DNA of 64,000 nt from Rugalucina vietnamica. Taxonomy: Eukaryota > Mollusca > Bivalvia > Lucinida > Lucinidae. This document shows positions 1 to 12,800 of this stretch, one piece after another; the first letter of the stretch is position 1; the number at the start of each line of letters is the position of its first letter. The stretch spans positions 13,773,351-13,837,350 of the forward strand of contig OZ024878.1 of NCBI GenBank assembly GCA_964017185.1, written 5' to 3'. The notes below the pieces were generated by a model. It saw only the letters and a list, made by a program, of their open reading frames with translations. It was not told the origin of the DNA and did not search any database. The translations under genes and the position numbers were made by a program.

Positions 1-828
1 AAGCTCTACTTTCACCTTCCTTTTAACCATATCTAAATGGCTTTCATTTAATTCTTATTCTCAGTCAATTTGTATATCTTCAATTTACTTGTTACTTTGT
101 AAATTACTTTTCAACTTTCCTTTTCTTCCAACTTTTTTTTTGTCTTTTTTTTTCTTTTCTATCAATATGTTTTGCTTTCTTCTCCCAGGAAGATTTTTAA
201 CACATTTTTTTTTTTTGCATTGAAAAAGGTTGTTTTGCTACGGCTTATGTTTAAATGCATCCTCTAAACATCTCATTTTTTTCATCCCAATAAACAAAGT
301 CTACGATGACAAAATAATATATACTCCCATATCAGATGAGCTTTATGCGTAGGGGTGTTGGCTTGTTTTGATGTAAAAGCTAAGGTTTATGATCTCTTCG
401 TCCATGTTCAACATGCAATTAATCCTATCTCCAAGCTGTTTATTGCATTCTTTTCCTTTGTGGCAATGTTTGTTGGTATGTCTCGTCCTGCAATATTCTA
501 TCCTGGATGATGTTTATTACATGTCATTCAATGTAGTTTGTTTACTGGGATGTATCCTGCAACTTGTTGCACAATCATTCTCCACTGTGATGTTTATTGT
601 ATCATCATAATGCAATGCAGTTTGTTTATTGGGATGTTTCCTGTAATATTTTTTTTTCTTCCGTTGTTTATCACACTGTGATACAATGTATGTGTTTATT
701 GAGATGTTTATTGGTTCAGCTTGTTTACTGGGATGTCTTATCCAACCTGCCATGCAATGTAATATCTCCAATGTGATGTTTATTGCCCTGTGATGCAATG
801 TTGTTTGTTTATTGAGATGTTTATTGGT
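1..828. repeat. 3' flank/probable 3' UTR of eIF4G2 with degenerate TG/TTTATTG repeats
   Basis: T-rich stretch downstream of the eIF4G2 stop codon on the minus strand. From about 500 to 828 it is built of related units around 'tgtttattgggatgttt'. A 26-base unit at 694-719 recurs at 807-832, where its last bases form the stop codon of the gene. Several TTTATT strings (AATAAA on the minus strand) could be polyadenylation signals. Positions 1-380 show no gene. Confidence 0.5.
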
Positions 829-888
829 TCAGTCTTCCTCTTCTGATTCTTCTTCTGCCTCCTCCAGCCAAGTTAACCACTGATTCAC
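829..888 (-). CDS. EIF4G2: eIF4G2 exon 18 (terminal)
   Basis: Encodes VNQWLTWLEEAEEESEEED and stop TGA, the acidic end of the W2 domain. It enters in phase 0 after the acceptor 'gtaattcag'. The equivalent human tail is also WLTWLE followed by an acidic run. Confidence 0.95.
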   Translation of the reverse strand: MNQWLTWLEEAEEESEEED

Positions 889-3800
889 CTGAATTACAAA
901 ACAAGTGTGTTTATTATACTTACTTAAATTATAGGAAAACAAACCTGTAGTTCTAATTACAGCAAGTTACTGTAAAAGTAAGCAAAAGATTTACAAGAGT
1001 AATGCATAAACACACACAGGGGGAGATAACAAACATCCCAGAGCAAAGAAAGGTCAGATCAAGGTTTGTACTAAGACTCTACTATATATCTGGTATATTA
1101 AGAACTTATTAAGCAAGGTCTGGCTAGAAAAGTTCCTATTAAAGCCAGTTGAGTTGAAGTAAATAAATTTGTATGGAGAAATCTTTATTATCCCCAAATA
1201 ATTATTCCATGTGCTTTTGAGCGATTATCTTAAATGTTTCATAATAAGTCTATAATTAAAGAAAAGACTATAAAGCAAGAGCTACCTGGAAGAGTGCCTT
1301 CCCTTTGCCAGGATATTCATCGTTGACTTCTTCCTTCCATTTGAAGAAGACCTCTTCCTCTACGATCTCCATGTCATAGAAGTCCATGAAGAGGCGCAGC
1401 AACATACCTGGAATTTTAGTACATTTATTTTATTACATTATTACATCTGTTATTACATTATTACATATGCCAGGATATTCATAGACTTCTTCCTTCCATT
1501 TGAAGAAGACCTCCTCTTCTACTATCTCCATGTCATAGAAGTCCATGAACAGACGCAGCAACATACCTAGAATTTTGTTTTGTTCATAATTTTTAATCTG
1601 TCAAAATGTAGAAATAATCCTAATAGCTACTCTATGATGCTAACCATTGTCAAGTTGGGAGAAGTTCAAATAAACTGTGAAGCCCCCAAAAAAACTGCCA
1701 GCAGCAATTAATTTTGAATCTTTGTTATTAGGCAGTCTGCCAGCACTTTTGGATGTATTTCTCCATCTTCACATATGGAAAAGATCCACACTTGCTTTTT
1801 TCACAAGAGCAAAATGACGATATTTTAAAAGGTGATGAAAAGTTCTTACCTTTAGGGAATTGATTAGTATGACAGAAGACCTGTGCAGCGTACAGGCAAT
1901 GCATCTGAAGGTCTGGTCTGTCATTCACCAGTAACTGTAGCACCCCCTGTCAAAGCAAAATAGAAAGAGATAAGTTATTACATCTAATATTACAAGTTAT
2001 AATAAATACTTTTCATGAAAGAAATATGACAGTCATTAGCAAATTCAATTTTGGCTTAATTCCTAGTCACTTCCACAATGTGGTAATTCTTTCCACCAGT
2101 ACCTTACAATTACCGCACATATGCCGGATTCAGGAGTGACGAATCAACCTTGCTAGCTTCCAAACAAATGGTGTGATAGCAAGACCTCTCGCAGCAAGCA
2201 ATACAAATCATTTCACAAGTTTGTTTCTGTTTTTGCCATTTTTCAGCCATGTCGTTTCCTGGGTATTATCTATTAGAATAGGGAGTTAATGTGTCTTGCT
2301 CTAGGATAACCAAGCCACAAGGTTCAAACCTAAGCATCTCAATCCCGAGTCTGACAAACTAATCACCGCAACTACCTCTCTCATTTAAAATTAATTATAG
2401 AATTCTTTCCTAAATTTTACACTGAAAAAAATGCCTACCTTCATTTTGTCTAACAACTGTTTTTCCTTTTCAGTTGCCACTTTGTCTGGGTTACTGGTAA
2501 TAGTATCATTACACAGTGTGCTCTCTGACGTCACATAACGTAGGACACTGAAATCATTCGAATTTACTTTAAGAGACTTAACAACATAAACATAATACTT
2601 TCACACACTGAAATGATATACAAAGAATGGCATGCTTTTAAATAAGAGTAAAATGGCCTTTTTTTATTTCTTCCAATTACTTCGTAAATTTGATGAAGAT
2701 GTTTGAGATAACTTATTGCAAATTTGATGCCTCACAAATTCAAAGTTTTCGCTAATAAAATCGCTGAAAATTTTTGAATTTGCTGGTTTGTTTGACTTCG
2801 TGCTTCAATAGCTTGTCAACAGCTATGGTCATGTTGGGACGGTCAAAAATTCTGATCACACTCTTCCTAAGCATCGCAGAGGCAGTTAGCCAATACTTAT
2901 TTTATATTTCTTTCACCACTGACACATTTTATTATTTTGCTCTTATTTTGCCATGACCAGGTCCCGAGGTTAGAAAACTTTTTTCATGCTCAACTCAGCT
3001 GAGACTAAAATTTATCCTGCTCATAAATGTTAAAATGCCAACAATTGTTGGCATTTTAACATTTATGAGCAGGATTAATTACAGGCCTTGGTGATCTAAA
3101 CCTGAAATTTCAATTTATTTGGGCTATTTTGTCATTAATGAGCAGTTTAAATCTTATGCTCTGCTGAGTTGAGCATGAAATAGTTTTATAACCTCTGGGC
3201 AAGGTCTTTCATACTTACCATGTGGTCAGTATATTAATAAATCCTGATGTATGGTGCAGATTCTCGCTGACTTTTTCCTTGATCCATTTAAATAGTGCAG
3301 TTGCCGACGGTTCGGCCTGTATCTGTCGCCATAGCTCGGACTGTACCCGTAGTAGGGGAAACATGAAACTGAGGCCTCGTTCTTCTAGGATCTCCATCAT
3401 ACGCTCCTTACTGCGATCCACCTCTGGAAAAAAGAGACATACTCAGCTAGTCATACTCTAATAGATTAGGCTTCAAACTGTCAAATACTCTTGTGACATA
3501 CCGCAACCAAAGTGTACATGTATTTGTTCTGTTGTTGAATATCAAAGTCAACACATATGGTCATGTAGGGAATTTTGCCCCTATTCTATTGAATTCTACA
3601 TAACATTTGTGTGTCAAGGCATCGAAATGTGCTGCAATGTATTACAGGCCAAGTATATACGTGAGGTATGACTGAACAACTTGACTTGGACAGGCTCCGA
3701 CCCAAGCAGTTAATCAAAACTCAATTGTCTGTCAGTTCATTAGCATCTCTGCTAGGAGGCATCTAAACTGTAGCATGGCTATCCCTCAAAACTAAAATTG

Positions 3801-6800
3801 GCCAAAATATGAGCTGCATCATGAGAAAACTGGCGTTTTGCCTATGCGAAAACACAGACACAGATCAGCTCTTCTTCTTAAATCCTAGCTTTCTTCTGTG
3901 CATGTACAGGCCGGTTTGTGTTTGACCTTGTTGAAAACACCAAAAACCGGTTTTCTCGCATTGCAACTCATATCATACCTGGCAGCATTATCTGAAGATC
4001 CATCTTGCTCTCATTGAATACGTTGACCAGCCATTCGCTATCTCGTAATTTCAACATCTGCTGGAGGCAGATCAGGAACAGCGGGTAGAATGTTCCCTGC
4101 TCCATCGGCTCGGCCAGGTCGAGTAGGCTGATGATGTTCTCCGACACGGCGTATGCGGCAAACCTGGCGACGTAGGATTTGACTAGGGGTACATCGGCTT
4201 CTAAGTCGGACATCTGATCTAGCACGGCTTTGAAACCCTGGAACAAGAGGACCAATGGTCCTGTAAACGCTCACCTGAGATCTGCTGCATATACCAATAA
4301 ACATGTTTCAATATTATGGTATTTAACCCCAGTGCAGGGGCAGATGAAGCCCTTGGGCCATTTTCTTCTTTTTTTCCAGAATAATCAATATTCTGTCCAT
4401 TTGCCAATTTCCTGCTGGCTTTTCCCTTCAAATGACATTTTAACAATTTTCCCCATTTAAATGCATGGTCAACCCATGTTGACCTTGCCATAAACTGGGT
4501 CAATGTCATCACAGGGTCATGATTTATGTGTACATTGTAGTACTTAAGCCATAGATGCTTCACACCAAGTTTCTTTGAAATAGGTCCACCGGTTCCGGAG
4601 AAGAAGATTTTTGAAGGGTTTTTACCATATATGGGCATGGCGGCCATCTTTGTCATGTGACCTTGATTATGTATATATATACATTGATTCCCCCATTCTA
4701 TAGATGCTTCACATGAAATTTGGCTTTGATTGGCCAAGTGGTTTCAGAGAAGCAGGCTGCCCAGTGCAGTTTGGTACAAAATATATATTTTGGGCTTCAA
4801 AAAATAGGAAGTTTATGTCAAAAAAAATAGGAGAAAAATAGGAAATAATCCGCCTAAAATGGCTTTTTAATAGCATTGAAAACCATAAATATTAACATAC
4901 AGCAGCAAGAAGGCAAATCTTACTGGTGTAATTTTGGTATAGGTGTGTGAACCATTATTTTAAAACCTACTCAAGTTGTAGAAGTAACTTACTCTATCAC
5001 GGGATTATCTTGTTTTCTGATGAAGAAAAAATATTTTATTTATCAAGTTACGAGCGAGCGAAGGGAGCGAGGAAAAAAATGAATGCCAAAGACATCAAAA
5101 CTGGCATTTCAAACCAAAATTCCATGATTTTTCCTTGATATTTCATTACTATCTGCAGCATTTTGAAAAATATAGGAATTTGATGGAAAAATATAGGATT
5201 TGGGATCAAAATATAGGAAAAAATAGGAAGCCCTGAAAATATAGGAAAAAATAGGAAAAATAGGAGCACTGGGCAGCCTGGAGAAGATGTTTGAATAGTA
5301 TGGTAATATACATGTATAATGCCCCGGGGTTGGGGCAAATATGCCCCTGGGGTCCAATTTTGTTCAGAACCATTAAAAGTCAGTCCTACTGCCCATTTTC
5401 TGCAAGACTTTCACTTTAAATGACATTTTAAAGGTTTTCCCCATTCAAATGCATGGGCGACCTATGTTGACCTTGCCGTAAAATAGGTCAAGGTCATCCA
5501 AAGGTCATAATTTATAAACACATTGTAGTACTCTAGTCCCCGATGCTTCATGCCAAGTTTCGTTGAAATCGGTCCAGTGGGTCCAGAGAAGAAGAATTTT
5601 GAAGGGTTTTTACCATATATGGGCATGGCGGCCATCTTGGTCATGTGACCTGGATTATTTATAAACACATTGGTTCCCCCTTCCCATAGATGCTTCATAT
5701 AAAATTTGGCTTTAATTGGCCAAGCGGTTTCAGAGAAGAAGATCTTTGAAAATGGTGGACGACGACGGACAGACGGACGACGACGGACGCCGGATCATGG
5801 CCATCCTATAAGCTCATCTTGTGAGCCTAACGGCTCAGGTGAGCTAAAAATGGAAAAGATATCAGAGTACTAATCTTCGAACATTCTTATATAAAGGTTT
5901 ACCACTTAAGTTTTTACACTTTTCTGGAGATCAATAGGCTGTTTTTGTGATATTGAGGGCATTTAGTAAAGATGCAATACCTAATACTTCAAAGAAATTA
6001 GGTTCTATTTTTGTTCCACTTTGTACAAGGTGCGTACTCAATATCATAATTTTAAACAGCTACTCTGACGCATTAACGCCAAGTACATTAATCTATAGAT
6101 TATACTCACAACATTATATAGTATCATTTGTAAACTATTTGTCAATTTTTATGCAAACTCAATTTTTGAAGGATGGGATACTACAATACAGACATTTTTA
6201 CAGATTTTTTGTTACTACAGACAACTTACGTCCATAAATGTGGTAGATTTAATGAGATTCTCCTGTTTCATCGCCACGATCAGTCGCATCACGTTCTCTC
6301 GCTGCTCGTCAGTCCTATCAATCGTATCCAACATCATATCAGAGATGACCTTCGGTAAATACTTCATCGGTGCATTCAGTTCTTTCAGCGAGGCAATAGC
6401 TTCATCCACATCGCCATTAACGAGATACTCTTCCGCCATATTTTTAGCCACCTTCTGCACGTCTTCCTTACTCGGTTCAGACTTTTTCTTGACATGGTTC
6501 AGTTTCTCCTGTGGGACTTGTTTGATTGTGACGGCAGCTTGTTTTGCCAGTAAGGGGTTGAGGTTGTTCGCCCTTTGTTCCGACATGAACTGAGATCCTG
6601 ACATCATCGGAGGCCCGGTCGAGGGGGCGGCCTGCGCCGACTTGGGCAACATCGTGGGGACACTCGGACGTAGAGCGGTTGTGTAGTTCCTGTTAGGACG
6701 CAGGTTTATCTCTTCCTGCTGTAAGATGAAAAACATATCCAACAGTTTAAACACTAGCTTTTTGCAGAACAAAATTCAAAAATATTTAATACACTTAGAA

Positions 6801-9800
6801 TGTTAACAAATTCAATCTGTGTGTGTGTGCGAACATGTGTGCATGTGTGAGAGAGTTTTATGTCCCACTAAACAGCAAACATTATATAGAGACAGGCCCT
6901 TTATTCAAGTCCCTGATCTACATGGCATGTGACAACTATTAAGACACAGAGGCGTCTCACCGGTCTTAATATTCTGATTAAGGCATTACATGACTGAAAA
7001 CAACTATATTCTTTTGTAATCCTTATTTCACTTAAGTGCAAAAATAAAATCACACAATACCTTATTGAGATTAGGCGGGGGTACACTAGTATTCGGCATC
7101 GGTATCGGCATCTGTCCGTCCACCTGCATCATTATTGCCTGCTGTGGTGATAACGCTTGCTGTTGCTGCTGCTGTTGTTGCTGCTGCTGAAGGCGAGCAA
7201 GTCGTGGTGGCAGGGTTGCTGAAAACAGAGTATATCAAGGTTTAAAAATATTTTTGATCCCAACACACAGGAACAATAACAGCATGTATTCACCATCATT
7301 GAGGGTACTCACTTTGTACATTATGTCAGTTATAAATAAATTACTGCAATTTGTGAAGTTGGAAATTTTTTACTCACCTTTAAGTCACAAATTTTCTATT
7401 TCAGAATTATTCATTTGAGTTCTTAAATTTGCAAGAAGGCACTCATGCAGTCTATATAACTTATAGGCAAGAATTTTGAATTGGCGAGGCAACAAATTTT
7501 TGAATTTTAGTGAAAATTAAAATTTCCGAACATACTATACGTTTCAAGCAACATAACCTTCATTTAGGCGCTCAGGAGCTCAAACGATTAATCATTGATT
7601 TGGAGCTCCAAGTTCTATGCCCACCATGAAAAAGGCTCAAAAACACAGCAAAGGGACGGTCCAACTATTTACGGGTCCAAGTTATTAAGGAGTATGCAAG
7701 TGGGCTGTGATCTTAGGTGAACAAAACTGATAATAATGTCTAAGCTTACTTTTATTCTTCTGTTGTTGAAAGGAGTTCTGTTGTTGGTAAGTGGACTGCG
7801 GCGAGGACTGCTGACCCGGCTGTGACTGCGGGGACAACCTCCCCCCACCCCCCTGTTGGCCCTGAAAGTTGTGCCTCTGGGTCCGCGGACTGCCGCTGTC
7901 GGGCCGCTTCTGGTACGTGTTATAGCCCTGAGTCTGAGGGCTGTTTCTCTGTTTCGGTGTGTAGGTTGGTACATAGCCGTCGACTTGTATCACACCCGGG
8001 CCTGTGCCCAGTGTACTACCAGCTGAAATTGATAAGAACTTTACAATTAACTATAAGACATCACCTGAAAGGGTGTTACATTCCAGTTTCATAATGGTCC
8101 TTTGTAATTAATTTGTCCTAGAGTCTAAGTATCATTTATTTATAACAAATTTCAAGATAATTTGATTTTCAAAACCTTAAATATTTCTTCAGCTTCTAAT
8201 CCCAGACTCAACATCCAAATGAGGCATGTTAATGTTTAACTGGGTTTCCTTATTTATATATCAACCAGGTCCCGAGGTTATAAAACTTTTTTTCATGCTC
8301 AGCTCAGCTGAAACTAAATTTTATCCTGCTTATAAATGTTAAAATGCCAACAATGTGGCATTTTAACATTTATGAGCAGGATCATTTAAAGGCTTTAAAA
8401 TTTCAATTTATTTTATACTTTACAGTGAAACCCAATGTATATCAAAACTTGATAACATTGGTATTTTCATTGATATGAAATTTCACTGATATCAAATCTC
8501 ACTGATATCAAAAGTCATACTAGTGACTGATATCAGCCTATATCATCACTGTAATGACGTTAGATTTTTTGGATTACTTCTGACATTTCCATTTACTTGA
8601 CGTCATTAAATGTGTCTCACTTCAGAAATTCAAACGCCTATAACTCCGTTATTTATGAACAAAAACATAAAGTGTGGGTATTCATTTTCTTAGTTAGAAC
8701 ACAAGGAACAATGTGGTACCAAAATTATTCGTGTTTTAAAATTTTTTTTGTTTTTGCATTTTATCCGCCTACCTTGTGCATTGGAAAATGCTTGTGCGTT
8801 GTATAAAATAAAAAGAAAATTTGCTTTTTGTCGGTGAATACCAAATATATTTCACCTCGTGAGTTGAAAACATAATAATTTTCACTCGTGCTGCGCACTC
8901 GTGAAAATTCTGATGTTTTCAACTCACTCGATGAAATATGTTTGGTATTCACCTCAAAAAAGCAAATATCCTTTATTTATTTGGGCTATTTCAGTATTTA
9001 AGAGCAGTTTAAATTTCAAGCTCAGCTGAGTTGAGTATGAAAAAAGTTTTATAACCTCAGGGCCAGAACTATGTTGGCCATGGTGCTACCCAAATCCACA
9101 ATTCCCAAGTGACATCATAACTTTTGTTGGTAAATTCCAATATATGCGTATATGCAATCCACTCACCCATCATGCCATTTGAGGGCATGCCAAAGAAATC
9201 CCCAAATGCTCCACCGGATGTGGGTGGGAATCCAAACCCAGCACCATTCATAGTGGATCTACCGCCACCTATTCGACCCTGCTGGGGTATAAACATTCCA
9301 GACTCCTGAAATGAGTGTGGCAGAAAAGTTAGGACATTTATCATCTGCAAGGAATCTTTCAGTAAGTTTTCTATTAATGTGAGTTATTATCACTTCTGTG
9401 ACCTCTCTCAATTTTTTTTTTTTTTTTTTTTTTTTGTTTAAGGGATAAAGAGAATTGTAATAAGGATCTTTGACAGTGGTAATGGGAGTCACAATGTATA
9501 CATGTAGCTGCCCTGTATTTTGAAAAAAATAAAAGTTCAGTGATGGAAATTAGGATTTTTCCTCACTAGCCCGAACCCTAATATCTTTAATCATTTGCCA
9601 AAATTTTCAACTAGCCCGACCTATATAGGTAATGGGTTTAACTGAGAAAAACTACTAGCCCGGCAACCCTTTGGCTAGTGTCGGGCTATCGGACAAGTGC
9701 TAATTTCGATCACTGAAAGTTAGTAAAATGCTTCAACCATCACACCTTAGTTCACTGTCAGTCCATATTTTAGCATACTGGACTTTGGTCCCCATTTGGA

Positions 9801-12800
9801 TACATGTATAGCTTTATTTTTGGGCTAAAACAGCTACTTTTTGTATTGAACATATAAGTAAACAGAAAACTATCTTTTGAACATTGTTCCCCCCCAGAGT
9901 ACCAACAAATCATTTTGCATGTTGATAGGTCATCATAAAATACATATTATATTTGAATGGCTTGTTGGTACTCGGGGGAGGGGGGGGAGGGCAATGTTGC
10001 CCAGTCAAAAATGTAACCCGAAAACTGTGTACATGTATATAAAATAGTTATAAGTACTTAATTCAGTGAGAATGGTAGAAATTAGGTTCTTTCCTATCAA
10101 GTGCAATTAAGCGAGACATCCATGTACTAGTTTTGTCATCCAATGCCGGAAAATAATTGATTTTTAACCATTTTTAATTTTTGATTCATTCAAAAAATAG
10201 AGAAATAACATTTCATGGAACAAACTTTTGCACCAGTCTATACAAATACAAGTTAACACATTAACACATACACGCCCCCTAATCTTTCAAAGCACATGAC
10301 TGAATTCAACATGTGGAGAGATCAGTCTTGATTAAAGGACAAATAACGTGGCGTTTGTCCCTCAATGCACTTAGACTATACATTGGAAAGTTGTCAGTAT
10401 TAACATTGTGTAATGGGTGATCTCTAAGTACATGTATTTTGGTGTCAGCATCATGACATGAAGATTTTGACTACTTCAGGCATTTGCTTTACTTAACTTC
10501 TTAATCCATAATTTACAGGGAATTAAGGTTTGTGAATCTAGTCAAATACTTAAGTGACATCATCTTGGTTTACTCTTGACAGTATGTCTTGACTCATTTA
10601 GACCAACAATATTTAACTGAAGTACTTCTTAAACTATACATTTCATTGATGTGTGTTATGAAAGAGATACCGGGGCATGTTATAGCTGAACAGGTGCATA
10701 TATACAGGCGAATATGCCATAGTTTTAACATTGAAAAATATTTGATTACTGTAGAAACATTTTAACAACAGGAAAGATTTAGATTTCATATGTATCTAAT
10801 TTGAATGGTGGCATGCATGCATTCATTCATTCCAGACTTGCAAATAAATTCTGTGTTATTCAATGTTTGCGAAAAGCATATGTAGTAATTGGGGCATCCA
10901 TGAGAAAATGTGTTTTGCAGATACATGTACCAAACTTAAAGTACAGATCAGCTTTGTGGTAATCGCCAAAGGCATGGACATATTTTGCTTCCTCTGTGTT
11001 TTTAAACCCCGATTTGTGAAATATTTTGCCATGTTCTTTGGCTACATAACTTGGGTTTTTGGTCTACCTGTTTGGAAACTAATGACAGATTTTCTCATGA
11101 CTTTGCTAAATACTTGTCATTTTTAGCAATATTATATAGGTAACTCCCAAAATGATTTATGAAAATAAAGTCTCTTATTAAGCATCAAACTTTTGAGATG
11201 AATTTTAGGGTGTCTAAGACCCTTGACACTGACCTACATGTTTAAAAATCACAATGGTAGAAGTGAATACAGACATGCAACAAAATATGATTGTTATTCC
11301 AATTTATATTTTCAAATTTTTGACACCCACCTCCGCTTTGCTAGCCATTTCAACAGTATGTGGAGGAATGCTTCATACATTATAGCATTTATCCGTTCTT
11401 AAGACATCATACTACCTTCCTCATTGCAAAGTAGTAGTAGAAATTGCTTTAAAACGGAGTTTTGGGCTTTCGAAAACAAGGCATATTTTACAGGAGAGAG
11501 TCAATGGTCCTTTGCTAAATATTACAGATCATAACCTTTCAATAACAAATTTCCCATAATGTCATTTATAATAATGCATTTCTTTATTCCTATTGAGATT
11601 TTGAAATGATTAGACAGACATGACTTCAAGCCGAACCTTAAAGCTTAGAGATTTCTTAAGACTAAGTTTAAGGTTTTTTAAAATTTGATGAGAAAAAAAT
11701 GTCTAATCAATTTCAATATAACTATGAGAAGCGCCATGAGAAAACCAGATTTTCGCCTATGCAAAACAAAGGCGCAGATGAGACTGCACAGCTGATCAGC
11801 GCCTTTGTTTTTGCTACACGGATCGAACAATTCCTCTTCTTCCTAAATCTGAAATTTCAAGCCTCTATCATTCTTGTGTCACTGTACAGGCCAGTTTGTG
11901 TCAGACCTGGTCAGAAACCCCAAAGACCAGTTTTCTTACGTCGCGGCTCATACATGTACGTAGGTCATTCAAAAAGTAATGCAATATGTAGCATTTTTTT
12001 GTGTATTTTTATCTGACAGGGATAATTTTTTTAGCTTCCGAAAGTTTGATACAATCTGCATTCAGGAAAATACCCATCAATTAAATCGGACCATATACTT
12101 TATGTTGCTTAGCAACCATAGAATGGCAGAGAAGGTGTCGTTGCCGCGAAAACCACTTTTCAAAAATAAAATAAATAAACGTGAAGCTTTGGCATTTCTA
12201 TGATGTTGTTTTAAATAGCTATCTATTTACATGTTTGTGTAATGTCACCATAGCTAGAACTTTTAGACAACTGCAATGTTCATACAGCCCCACGTGTGTC
12301 AACTGTTGCTTAGCAACGCCAGAACCTATGCAATTTCGGTTTTATGCATTTTCCATAGATTTTGGTTGCTAAGCAACCAAATATGTTATTTGAGAATTGC
12401 ATTTTATAGCAAGCAGTTTACAAAGCGTCACAGGCAGAAACAAATAGGCATATACGAGGGGAAAGCAAAAAGTTCGTGGACTTTGACAATAAAATCAAAA
12501 GTACATATGCGATTTCTCTGAAATTACCGTATGTTTGCGATCAATTTAATACAAACAAGCATAGAAAGTATCAGACAAATCGCTTGAAAAACGTCGTTTC
12601 TATGGCAATTTGTTTGATGCGTGTTAGCGCTACCCGGAGCACGCCAAGACGTTAACGTCATTTGCCAACGGATTTTCTGTATACGCTGGCCGAGTCAAAA
12701 GTTCATATAAAAACATTATTTCTCATTCGACTTCAAGCACATTTTCATATATTTATTCCCCATCCGTGAAGGATTACAGTAGAAAGTTTAAGGCAAATCA

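Noticed and set aside
4219-4737. 172-residue frame with MTKMAAMPIYGKNPSKIFF
   Set aside because: Lies in CT4 monomers and recurs with each monomer; treated as repeat, with the frame conservation recorded as a finding.
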